The position numbers and the translations under genes are program-made. Under the pieces are notes generated by a model. That model made no database searches. It saw only the letters and a list, made by a program, of their open reading frames with translations, and was not told the DNA's origin. From Mailhella sp. (lineage in GTDB: Bacteria; Desulfobacterota; Desulfovibrionia; Desulfovibrionales; Desulfovibrionaceae), in NCBI GenBank assembly GCA_020024815.1, contig JAHHTE010000015.1, positions 1-22,563 on the forward strand: a DNA stretch of 22,563 nt, read 5' to 3'. Numbering within the stretch: position 1 is the stretch's first letter; every line of letters starts with the position of its first letter. Shown piece after piece: positions 1-6,893 of the stretch.

Positions 1-85
1 ATATAAATCTAACACAAATGAAATTAATTTAGAAACATATTTTCTTTTGGTTAATTATTTTTTATAATCTAAAGTAAAAAGTTTT

Positions 86-2527
86 TTATAAGTTATTTTT
101 TTTCTTACGAGTTTTATAAGAGTTTTCAGAAAGCCAACCAAGTTCAAATAATTCTGTATCAACAGCATGGAAAAGGGTGTTAATTGGATAAGATCCATTT
201 TTTGTGCGTTTTCCACATGGTAAATCAGTAAGAATTTCTAATGCTTCTGTAATATGGCTAATTGGATAAATTGCAAAAAATCCTTTTTCAACAGCATTTC
301 TTACACGTTCATTTAACATTAAATGAATAACATTATCTTTTGGGATAAGAACACCTTGTTTTCCTGTAAGCCCTCTATGTTCACATAAATTGAAAAAACC
401 TTCAATTTTTCTTGTTACTCCACCAATTGCTAAAATATCACCTGCTTGGTTTACTGCTCCTGTCATAGCGTATGATAAGCTAATTGGCTTTTTAGAAATA
501 GCAGAAATAAGAGCAACAAGTTCAGCCCCTGATGCAGAATCACCTTCAATACCATTATAGCTTTGTTCAAAACAAATACTGCCAGTTAAATTAAGGGGTT
601 TATTATGGGCAAATTGATTGATGAGATAGCTTTTTAAAATCATCATAGCTTTTGTATGAATAGGTCCTGCCATTTCGCTTTCTCTTTCAAGGTCAATTAC
701 TCCACCATGCCCAACACCAACAGTACAAGAAATTTGATGTGGTAAACCAAATTCAAATTGTCCATCATGGGTAACAGAAAGTCCATTAATTTTTCCAATA
801 GCTGAACCATCTGTTTTAATTTTTATCATATTTCTGCCATATTCTTCCATAAATAATTCTTCAATATATGCAGAGCGATACATTTTTTCATCATAAGCTT
901 TTTGCACATATTCAGCAGAAACAATTTCTTTATTATCCATAGCAGCAAAAGCAGATGCTTCTATCATAGCTTCACGAATTATTGGAAATTTTAGAGAAAT
1001 TTTTGTATGGTCTTCACAAAGTAATGTTGCATAATCAAGAAGTTTAGCCATAGCGTCTTGATTAAAGGGAAGAAGATGAGCTTCATTAATTATATGCACA
1101 AGATTTGCAAGCCAAATTTTAGCATTTTGTGGTGTTCTTTCTGTATCACTGCTCATTTGTGCTTTTATTTTGAAAAGTTTTGCAAATCTATCATCGCTTT
1201 CAATTAAGGAATCGTAAATTTCTTCTGTTCCAATAAGTATTACTTTTATATCAAGAGGAATTTCTTCTGGTTCAATACTTTTTGTTCTAATATGATCAAT
1301 AGAATCATCTTCAATTTTACAAATTTTACTACGGAGAAAACGTAATAATCCGTCCCAAGCAGTGGGGTGAGATAAAATATCTTCTATATGGAGAGCTAAA
1401 TATCCACCATTTGCTTTATGAATAGATCCTGCTTTAATGAGAGTAAAATTTGTATTTAAAGAACCAAGTTCTGATTCTCTTTCCATACAACCTAATAAAT
1501 TGATAAATGTTGGGTGATTATCAAAAATAATAGGAGCACCTTTTAATTCACTATTATCAACAAATAAATTTATTTCATAACGTGATAAATTTTGCTCTTG
1601 ATTTTGTGCAGGTGTATTTAGGTCAGCTAAAGAAAGTGGAACAATAGATTCTTTAGATAAAAATAAATCCATATTATCTAAAATATCATTATATAAACTT
1701 ACAAAAAATTGTGAAATACTTTCTTGATATATTCCAGCTTGTTTACAAAATTTTTCTTGAAATGGTTTTAAGTGTTTATCTAACACATCATGAATAACAT
1801 CTTTTTCAAGTTGTTTTTGATTATCTTTAAAATCACGTTCTGCTTTGCTTAATTTTTTGATAACTGCAGTCATAGAATGGAGTAAATGATCACTTCTTCT
1901 TTTAATAGCAGAACGAATATTAACGTCTAATTCTTCAAATTCTTCATCAGAAAGACGTTTACCTTCAATTAAAGGATATAATGTTAGACTTCCTTGTTCA
2001 TCTATATCAAGATTAAAGCCTTGTTTTTCGGCAATTTTATCCATTTCTTTGATAAAAGATTCTCTAATTTTTTGAAAATTGGATAATAATGCTTGTTTTT
2101 TCTTTTCATAGGCTTCTGTTTCAAAGCGAGCAGGAAGTTCTGTTTTTATTTGTTGTAAAATTTGTGCAAGAGTTGTTTTTAGGATTTTACCTTGTCCTGC
2201 TATTACTTTAAGTAATTTAGGTTTTCCTGTATTACTAAAATTATTAACATATAATAAGTCAGGAGGAGTAGGCATTTTTTGAGCTTTAGGCTTAAGAAAA
2301 TTAGCAAGCATATAGCCTCTTCCTAAGTCAGCTTCTCCACATAGATAAATATTATAACCATTGTCTTTTATATTAATAGCAAGATTTAATGCACCTAAAG
2401 CCCTTGGCTGTGAAAGGACTTTTCTTTGGGTATCATTTATTTCTAAACTTGTTTCCCATGGAATTTTTTTTGGGTCATAACTTGTAAAAAGTTTATCAAC
2501 AGTAAGGGCTTTAAATTTTTTATTCAT
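86..2527 (-). CDS. Lon-like (COG1067 / LonB-type) AAA-plus serine protease
   Basis: This is a soluble ATPase-protease fusion of the Lon-like family, probably a cytoplasmic quality-control protease. From the preferred start (813 residues) the order is: a nucleotide-binding region with a P-loop-like GEADLGRG at 64-71; a long charged helical insert at about 133-293; the family motif ANGGYL at 372-377; DRFAKLF at 446-452; and a C-terminal Lon protease domain from about 568. The protease Ser-Lys dyad is visible as S664 in GDSASG and K707 in GGVTRK. The ATG at 2527 is chosen because the longer frame (to 2578) would overlap hemC by 44 bp; with this start the gap to hemC is 7 bp, although no strong Shine-Dalgarno is seen. 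The P-loop lacks the usual GK[ST], having Arg and Gly instead, so ATPase activity is uncertain. It is the last gene of the FmdB-hemC-protease run. Family assignment is firm; substrates are unknown. Confidence 0.9.
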   Translation of the reverse strand: MNKKFKALTVDKLFTSYDPKKIPWETSLEINDTQRKVLSQPRALGALNLAINIKDNGYNIYLCGEADLGRGYMLANFLKPKAQKMPTPPDLLYVNNFSNTGKPKLLKVIAGQGKILKTTLAQILQQIKTELPARFETEAYEKKKQALLSNFQKIRESFIKEMDKIAEKQGFNLDIDEQGSLTLYPLIEGKRLSDEEFEELDVNIRSAIKRRSDHLLHSMTAVIKKLSKAERDFKDNQKQLEKDVIHDVLDKHLKPFQEKFCKQAGIYQESISQFFVSLYNDILDNMDLFLSKESIVPLSLADLNTPAQNQEQNLSRYEINLFVDNSELKGAPIIFDNHPTFINLLGCMERESELGSLNTNFTLIKAGSIHKANGGYLALHIEDILSHPTAWDGLLRFLRSKICKIEDDSIDHIRTKSIEPEEIPLDIKVILIGTEEIYDSLIESDDRFAKLFKIKAQMSSDTERTPQNAKIWLANLVHIINEAHLLPFNQDAMAKLLDYATLLCEDHTKISLKFPIIREAMIEASAFAAMDNKEIVSAEYVQKAYDEKMYRSAYIEELFMEEYGRNMIKIKTDGSAIGKINGLSVTHDGQFEFGLPHQISCTVGVGHGGVIDLERESEMAGPIHTKAMMILKSYLINQFAHNKPLNLTGSICFEQSYNGIEGDSASGAELVALISAISKKPISLSYAMTGAVNQAGDILAIGGVTRKIEGFFNLCEHRGLTGKQGVLIPKDNVIHLMLNERVRNAVEKGFFAIYPISHITEALEILTDLPCGKRTKNGSYPINTLFHAVDTELFELGWLSENSYKTRKKKNNL

Positions 2528-2534
2528 AATAGTT

Positions 2535-3461
2535 TTATTGTTGGTTATATAAACGTTGTAAAATTTCGCTAGCACCATTTTCTAAAATAGTTTTAGCAAG
2601 GTTTTCACCAAGTTGAATACGATTTTCAATAGTATCTGTTAAAGTATAACGAATAATTTTAGATGCATCAGGTTCAGCAACTAATCCTTCAAGAGTTACA
2701 GTATCTTTCTCAAGTTTTGAAATAGCAGCAATAGGAACTTGGCAACCACCATCTAAAGATTTTAAGAAAGAACGTTCTGCTTCAACACAAATTTTAGTTT
2801 CTTCATGGTTTAAAAAAGAAATCATATCTAATATATCTTGTCTATCAGAACGAATTTCAATACCTAAAGCACCTTGCCCACAAGCAGGTAAAAATTGTGG
2901 AGCAACAAGGGGCATTTGATAAGGAACGCTAAGTCCAAGACGTTTAATGCCAGCAGCAGCAAGAATAATAGCATCATATTCTCCAGCTAACATTTTATTA
3001 ATACGTGTTTGCACATTTCCTCTAAGCATTTTTATTTGTAAATCAGGACGTAATGCTAGTATTTGTGCTTGTCGCCTAAGACTACTTGTGCCTACTATGG
3101 CATTTTGGGGAAGTTCTTCAACATTTTTATATAGATTAGATAAAAACATATCGTATTTATCTTCTCTTTCAGGTATAGCTCCAAGCATAAGTCCATCGGG
3201 TAAAACCATAGGTACATCTTTCATACTATGAACAGCTAAATCAGCTTGACCAGATAAAAGAGCGTCTTCAATTTCTTTTACAAAAAGACCTTTTCCCCCA
3301 ACTTTTGCAAGTGGAACATCAAGAATAATATCACCTTTTGTTTTAATGATACTAAGTTCTATTTCAATTTCGTTATATTTATTTTCTAATAAGGATTTTA
3401 TATGGTTAGCTTGCCAAAGAGCTAAAGCACTTCCACGTGTTGCAATAGTAATTTTTTTCAT
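2535..3461 (-). CDS. hemC: Hydroxymethylbilane synthase (porphobilinogen deaminase)
   Basis: This cytoplasmic enzyme polymerises four porphobilinogens to hydroxymethylbilane, feeding the heme, siroheme and cobalamin branches of tetrapyrrole synthesis. The 308 residues match the usual family length. Landmarks are KTKGDIILDVPLAKVGGKGLF (about 40-60, quoted only in part as a motif region), the catalytic Asp in HSMKDVP (D82), the substrate-binding GTSSLRRQAQ (124-133) and RGNVQTR (147-153), and the dipyrromethane cofactor cysteine C240 in GGCQVP. The ATG start has an AGGA ribosome-binding site just upstream. It sits 16 bp downstream of the FmdB gene and 7 bp before the Lon-like protease, suggesting cotranscription. 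No other hem genes lie in the window. All key residues are present. Confidence 0.97.
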   Translation of the reverse strand: MKKITIATRGSALALWQANHIKSLLENKYNEIEIELSIIKTKGDIILDVPLAKVGGKGLFVKEIEDALLSGQADLAVHSMKDVPMVLPDGLMLGAIPEREDKYDMFLSNLYKNVEELPQNAIVGTSSLRRQAQILALRPDLQIKMLRGNVQTRINKMLAGEYDAIILAAAGIKRLGLSVPYQMPLVAPQFLPACGQGALGIEIRSDRQDILDMISFLNHEETKICVEAERSFLKSLDGGCQVPIAAISKLEKDTVTLEGLVAEPDASKIIRYTLTDTIENRIQLGENLAKTILENGASEILQRLYNQQ

Positions 3462-3477
3462 TTAATTTCCTAAAAGA

Positions 3478-3726
3478 TTAATGTCCGCATGTTGCACAAG
3501 ATCCACCAGAACAGCCACTGCAACCACCACCAGATGATGAAGTTGATCCCATACTTGGAATATCAGCTCCAGAACTACCACCTTTTCTATTACGGCAAGG
3601 ACGAGAAATAAGTTTTTCTGTATTTTGACTATGGCAATGAGGACAATTTGGAGTTTCATCTTGTGAAAAAACTAATTCTTCAAATTCCTTATCACAATCT
3701 TTACAGTGAAATTCATAAATAGGCAT
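3478..3726 (-). CDS. FmdB-family zinc-ribbon protein
   Basis: This is a small zinc-ribbon protein of the FmdB/CxxC putative regulatory family (82 residues). It opens with the family hallmark MPIYEFHC and has two CxxC knuckles, C8-C11 and C28-C31, that should bind one zinc. After residue 45 it becomes a low-complexity Gly/Ser/Cys tail containing CSGCSGGSCATCGH. The ATG at 3726 is preferred over the in-frame start eight codons upstream because a GGAG ribosome-binding site sits at the right distance and the protein then begins at the conserved MPIYE. It is the first gene of a run with hemC and the Lon-like protease. The molecular role of FmdB-type ribbons is poorly defined; an early proposal was regulation of amidase and formamidase genes. 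Confidence 0.9.
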   Translation of the reverse strand: MPIYEFHCKDCDKEFEELVFSQDETPNCPHCHSQNTEKLISRPCRNRKGGSSGADIPSMGSTSSSGGGCSGCSGGSCATCGH

Positions 3727-3794
3727 ATAAACTCCATTTGTTAAATTCAATAGGTATTTTATACTAATTTTTTTTCATTTACAATATTAAAGGA

Positions 3795-3822
3795 ATAATA
3801 AGAATAAAATATTTAAAGTCAA
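3795..3822 (-). promoter_or_regulatory. Putative sigma70-type promoter for FmdB-hemC-protease
   Basis: On the minus strand TTGACT (3822-3817) is followed after 16 bp by TATTAT (3800-3795), close to the sigma70 consensus. It lies about 70 bp ahead of the FmdB start codon. A second A-rich TATAAA-like box occurs nearer the gene. Confidence 0.45.
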
Positions 3823-3838
3823 CTAATTGCAAATAAAG

Positions 3839-3867
3839 TTGACAATAAAGCAAAAATCATGGAAAAT
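3839..3867 (+). promoter_or_regulatory. Putative promoter for the small exported protein
   Basis: A perfect TTGACA at 3839-3844 is followed after 17 bp by a poor -10 candidate, GAAAAT (3862-3867). Initiation near 3875 would leave a leader of about 15 nt before the ATG at 3890. The -35 box overlaps one arm of a 7-bp inverted repeat (3818-3824 and 3837-3843) whose other arm carries the divergent -35 box. Confidence 0.35.
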
Positions 3868-3889
3868 ATAGAAAAAAGTGAGTGTGTAT

Positions 3890-4312
3890 ATGAAAATTTT
3901 TATCTGTACTTTTATGTTGCTATGTTGTTTTGTAGGAAAGGCTTTTTGCGCTGAAGAAGATTTACCTTTAATGAAAATAACACTACCTCTTGACTGGGTT
4001 GTTGCTGAAGCAACGGATACTATTGTAGCAGTAGAAACTGAAGATAAAAAAGCAAAATTTATTTATAAAAAAATTTCTGTGTATAGTGTAAAAATAGAAG
4101 AATATGCACGAGCTTTAATGAAAGCTTATGGTGGATATAATTTCCAAAAACGTACAGATACTATTTTTTATTTTGAATATTTTCATGGTGATAAAATGGC
4201 TTGGACACTTGTTTCCTTGTATAAAAAGAATCCTAATTTTGTTGCAACACAATCAGGTATTGGTGAAAGTGAAGATTTTGTGAAAATTATGGATTCAATA
4301 AGATTGAAATAA
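3890..4312 (+). CDS. Small exported protein of unknown function
   Basis: I do not recognise this 140-residue protein. It begins with a basic and hydrophobic signal sequence, MKIFICTFMLLCCFVGKAFC, with probable Sec cleavage near FCA-EED, so the mature part should be periplasmic or surface-exposed and about 120 residues. The mature region alternates beta-like stretches (MKITLPLDW, TIVAVETEDKKAKFIYKK) with a helix (KIEEYARALMKAYGG) and ends in a short helix (DFVKIMDSIRLK). This layout resembles small proteins that probe membrane or lipid damage, but that is only a resemblance. The ATG at 3890 is preferred to an in-frame GTG at 3878 because it follows the promoter better and has GTGAG upstream. 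It is probably monocistronic, with hairpins downstream. Confidence 0.7.
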   Translation: MKIFICTFMLLCCFVGKAFCAEEDLPLMKITLPLDWVVAEATDTIVAVETEDKKAKFIYKKISVYSVKIEEYARALMKAYGGYNFQKRTDTIFYFEYFHGDKMAWTLVSLYKKNPNFVATQSGIGESEDFVKIMDSIRLK

Positions 4313-4322
4313 AATAAATATG

Positions 4323-4343
4323 AGATAACATTGTTATCTTTTT
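4323..4343 (+). terminator. AT-rich intrinsic terminator after the exported protein
   Basis: A 7-bp stem AGATAAC/GTTATCT with a 3-nt loop (4323-4339) runs directly into five T residues, 10 bp after the stop codon. The stem is weak because it is AT-rich. Confidence 0.5.
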
Positions 4344-4402
4344 GAATTTTATTATTAAAAATATAATTGATTTTATAGACATTATAAAAATTATATACTA
4401 TT

Positions 4403-4434
4403 AATCACCTTAGGTTTAAGGTGATTTTTCTTTT
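4403..4434 (+). terminator. Intrinsic terminator or attenuator before the amino-acid-binding protein
   Basis: A perfect 10-bp stem AATCACCTTA/TAAGGTGATT (4403-4412 and 4417-4426) with a GGTT loop is followed by TTTTTCTTTT. It ends about 40 bp before the start codon of the next gene. It could terminate readthrough from the upstream gene or act in the leader of the downstream one. A TATACT box at 4394-4399 would place initiation inside the stem, and a TCTAAT box at 4454-4459 would place it after the stem. Confidence 0.6.
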
Positions 4435-4474
4435 GAAAAATTTTTGTAAAAATTCTAATTGTTGTGGAGTAGAA

Positions 4475-5221
4475 ATGAAAAAGATTTTATCTTCTATGTT
4501 ACTTGCATTATCATTAATTGTTGGACAAGCACAAGCTGCTGATGATTCAATAGTTATTGCTACAAATCCAACTTGGCCTCCAATGCAATTTATTGACATG
4601 GATAAAAAAATCGTTGGCTTTGAAGTTGATCTTCTTGACGCTATTGCAGCAGAAGCTGGTTTAAAATCTTCTTGGAAAAATGCAGCATGGGAAGGTATTT
4701 TTGGTGAAATTGAATCTAAAAATGCTGATGTAATTGCTTCTTGCGTAACTATTACTGATGCTCGTAAAAAGAAATATCTTTTTTCTGAACCAGTATATGA
4801 AATGTATCAAGCTTTAGTTGTTCCAGTAGAAAGCACAATTAAAGAACCAAAAGATCTTAATGGAAAACGTATTGGTATTCAAATTGGTACAACTGCTATT
4901 GAAGCTTTAAAGAAAATTGATGCTGATTATCAAATTGTAACTTATGATGAAGTTGGTCTTGCTCTTGAAGATTTGGTAAATGGTCGTATTGATGCTGTAA
5001 TGTGCGATGACCCAGTTGCAAAATACTATTCTTCTCGTAAAGAAGGGTATCAAAACAAAATGAAAATTGCTTTTAGTAGCGATGTTCCAGAAGTTTTTGG
5101 TTTCTTAGTTTTAAAAGAAAATGCAGCTCTTATGGATAAGCTTAGTGCTGGTTATAAAGCTATTAAAGCTAATGGAAAAGAAAAAGAAATTCTTGAAAAA
5201 TGGTTTGGAGCTAATAACTAG
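4475..5221 (+). CDS. Periplasmic amino-acid-binding protein (SBP family 3)
   Basis: This is a polar amino acid ABC-transporter receptor. The 248-residue product has a clear Sec signal, MKKILSSMLLALSLIVGQAQA, cleaved near residue 21. The mature protein opens with the family pattern ATNPTWPPMQF and GFEVDLLDAIA, has the ligand-carboxylate arginine in TDARKKKYLFSEP (R97), then GIQIGTTA, and a DD pair at 178-179 that would contact the ligand amino group. The ATG at 4475 is chosen for the GGAG at 4466-4469 and because it yields a proper signal peptide. No permease or ATPase gene is adjacent, and hairpin terminators lie on both sides, so it is an orphan receptor, probably monocistronic. The ligand cannot be told from sequence alone. 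Confidence 0.92.
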   Translation: MKKILSSMLLALSLIVGQAQAADDSIVIATNPTWPPMQFIDMDKKIVGFEVDLLDAIAAEAGLKSSWKNAAWEGIFGEIESKNADVIASCVTITDARKKKYLFSEPVYEMYQALVVPVESTIKEPKDLNGKRIGIQIGTTAIEALKKIDADYQIVTYDEVGLALEDLVNGRIDAVMCDDPVAKYYSSRKEGYQNKMKIAFSSDVPEVFGFLVLKENAALMDKLSAGYKAIKANGKEKEILEKWFGANN

Positions 5222-5244
5222 TTATTATTAGTACAAATATATAT

Positions 5245-5278
5245 AAAAAAAGCGATCTTATATGAGGTCGCTTTTTTT
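5245..5278. terminator. Bidirectional intrinsic terminator
   Basis: AAAAAAGCGATCT and AGGTCGCTTTTTT pair over about 14 bp, including one G-U, with a 6-nt loop. The A-run on one side and T-run on the other let it serve both the binding-protein gene (plus) and the convergent TetR gene (minus). Confidence 0.85.
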
Positions 5279-5298
5279 ATTATTTATGTTAAAATATA

Positions 5299-5988
5299 TT
5301 ATTTGAAATATGCTGAATATTCGCCTACTAAATGTTGGGAAAGTAAATTCATAAGATAAGAAATAGAAGGTTGTTCTATTGTGTTATTATGTGTTTTTGG
5401 ATAGAAAATAGGATAATCACGCAAAAAGCCAAGTGTAGCATTAATAATTAAAAACGCACTTAATCTTGCACGCATAGGATTAGCATTATTCGTTGCTTTA
5501 TTAATAATTTTTTCAATATTTTGGATAAGGGGCATAAAAACTTCTTTATATCCACTTACTCCATCAGAATTTTTTTCATTTATATCTTGGAGTAATAAAA
5601 GAGCATAGCCTGCTACTTGTTCCATTCCAATAAATTTTATAGCAAGAGTATTAATTTCTTCTGTAAGTGCTTTAAATAATTCTTTTGCTTGTAAATCTGA
5701 TTGTTCTAAGGTTGTTAGATTATCAATAGAAGGTCCAAGCATTTCAATAAGGCGTCGTTTGACTCTTTCAATAGCTGCTTCATAAAGACCTTGTTTACCA
5801 CCAAAGTGAAATGTGATAAGACCTAAATTACATTGAGCGGCATCTGCTAATGCTCTTGTGTTTGTGGCTTTGTAACCTAATTGACCAAAAAGTCTAATTG
5901 CTTCAATAACAAGTTTTTCTCTTGTTGCTTGACCTTTTAGTTTACGCTGGTCAGTTGTGTTTTCAACTGGAATTTGTTTTTTTTTCAT
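5299..5988 (-). CDS. TetR-family transcriptional regulator (CecR/YbiH-like)
   Basis: This 229-residue one-component repressor has an N-terminal TetR DNA-binding domain: ATREKLVIEAIRLFGQLGYK, then the recognition region NTRALADAAQCNLGLITFHF (about 43-62), then GGKQGLYEAAIERV. The C-terminal ligand domain is helical and resembles the CecR/YbiH (DUF1956) type, a weaker assignment. The ATG at 5988 has GGA upstream (GGATTAGCT); in-frame ATGs at 6003 and 6036 are alternatives without a better site. It diverges from the sirtuin gene, so the shared region 5989-6136 is the obvious place for its operator. No efflux genes are adjacent, so its targets are unknown. Confidence 0.88.
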   Translation of the reverse strand: MKKKQIPVENTTDQRKLKGQATREKLVIEAIRLFGQLGYKATNTRALADAAQCNLGLITFHFGGKQGLYEAAIERVKRRLIEMLGPSIDNLTTLEQSDLQAKELFKALTEEINTLAIKFIGMEQVAGYALLLLQDINEKNSDGVSGYKEVFMPLIQNIEKIINKATNNANPMRARLSAFLIINATLGFLRDYPIFYPKTHNNTIEQPSISYLMNLLSQHLVGEYSAYFK

Positions 5989-6035
5989 AGCTAATCCAAA
6001 CATAAAAGTAATTATCTTGTTTTTCTCAATTACCA

Positions 6036-6105
6036 ATTAAGTTGTTTTGTGTCAACAAATTAATGTTAAACAAAATTGCTTTATTGCTAAGTGAATAAAA
6101 ATAAT
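6036..6105. promoter_or_regulatory. Divergent tetR-sirtuin control region with an imperfect dyad
   Basis: An imperfect dyad, ATTAA-GTTG, 8-nt spacer, CAAC-AAA-TTAAT, covers 6036-6064. On the plus strand TTGCTT (6076-6081) and AATAAT (6100-6105), 18 bp apart, form a plausible promoter for the sirtuin-hslU pair. The dyad is a reasonable candidate for TetR binding, but this is inference. Confidence 0.3.
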
Positions 6106-6136
6106 GTATTCTTTTTTTATAAGGTTGGTGGTAATT

Positions 6137-6883
6137 ATGGATAATTTAAAAAAAGCACAAGAATTACTTGAGATTATTAATAATGCTAAGCATTTTGTTG
6201 TGTTAACAGGTGCTGGTATTTCTACTTTGTCGGGTATTCCAGATTTTCGTGGTGTTGGTGGTTTGTATTCAAGAAAAGATATTGATGCAAATAAGCTTTT
6301 TGATATTAATTATTTTAGAAAAGATCCTAGCTATTATTACATTAACACTCGTGATTTTTTATATGATAAAGCAGCTCGTCCAAATATTGTGCATGAAATT
6401 TTAGCAAAATTGGAAACAAAAGGATTTTTAAAGGCTGTAATTACACAAAATATTGATTTATTACATCAAAAAGCAGGTTCAAAAGAAGTTTTTGAATTAC
6501 ATGGCTCACCAATGACACATTATTGCATGTCTTGCCATGAAAATTTTGATTTTGATACTGTATTAAAAATGATATATGAACAAAATGTTCCGCATTGTCC
6601 AAAATGTGGTGGAATTATAAAACCTGAAATTGTATTTTTTGGAGAAGGATTGCCAGAAAAAGCTCTTGATATGGCAGAATATCATACAAATAAAGCTGAT
6701 TTTTTACTTGTACTTGGAACAAGTTTAACTGTTTATCCTGCTGCAAGTATTCCTGCGATTTGCCATAGAAACGGCGGAAAGCTTGGTATTATTAATGCTT
6801 CTTCAACATATATAGATGAAGAATGTATATTTAAAGCAAATGATTTAGGAAGTATTTTTAATAATATAAACGATTTATTATAA
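6137..6883 (+). CDS. cobB: SIR2-family NAD-dependent protein deacylase (sirtuin)
   Basis: This cytoplasmic sirtuin removes acyl groups from lysines using NAD. The 248 residues show the NAD-binding GAGIST (25-30) with GIPDFRG (33-39), TQNID (103-107), the catalytic histidine H122 in ELHGS, a four-cysteine zinc site (C130, C133, C154, C157), GTSLTVYPA (194-202) and IINAS (218-222). E. coli CobB has a Tyr-x-x-Arg pair that favours succinyl-lysine; the matching place here reads INTR, so deacetylation is more likely (inference). The ATG at 6137 follows GGTGG; the longer in-frame start at 6104 adds only a hydrophobic stretch atypical of sirtuins. It lies 10 bp before hslU and is probably cotranscribed. 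The symbol is used in the broad sense. Confidence 0.93.
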   Translation: MDNLKKAQELLEIINNAKHFVVLTGAGISTLSGIPDFRGVGGLYSRKDIDANKLFDINYFRKDPSYYYINTRDFLYDKAARPNIVHEILAKLETKGFLKAVITQNIDLLHQKAGSKEVFELHGSPMTHYCMSCHENFDFDTVLKMIYEQNVPHCPKCGGIIKPEIVFFGEGLPEKALDMAEYHTNKADFLLVLGTSLTVYPAASIPAICHRNGGKLGIINASSTYIDEECIFKANDLGSIFNNINDLL

Positions 6884-6893
6884 GGATTTATGT

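Noticed and set aside
1..85. Terminator or partial gene at the left edge
   Set aside because: The sequence is A/T-rich with no stem of note and no open frame that could be supported.
2947..3231. 94-codon open frame on the plus strand inside hemC
   Set aside because: It is antisense to a fully conserved hemC, has no ribosome-binding site and shows no protein-like pattern.
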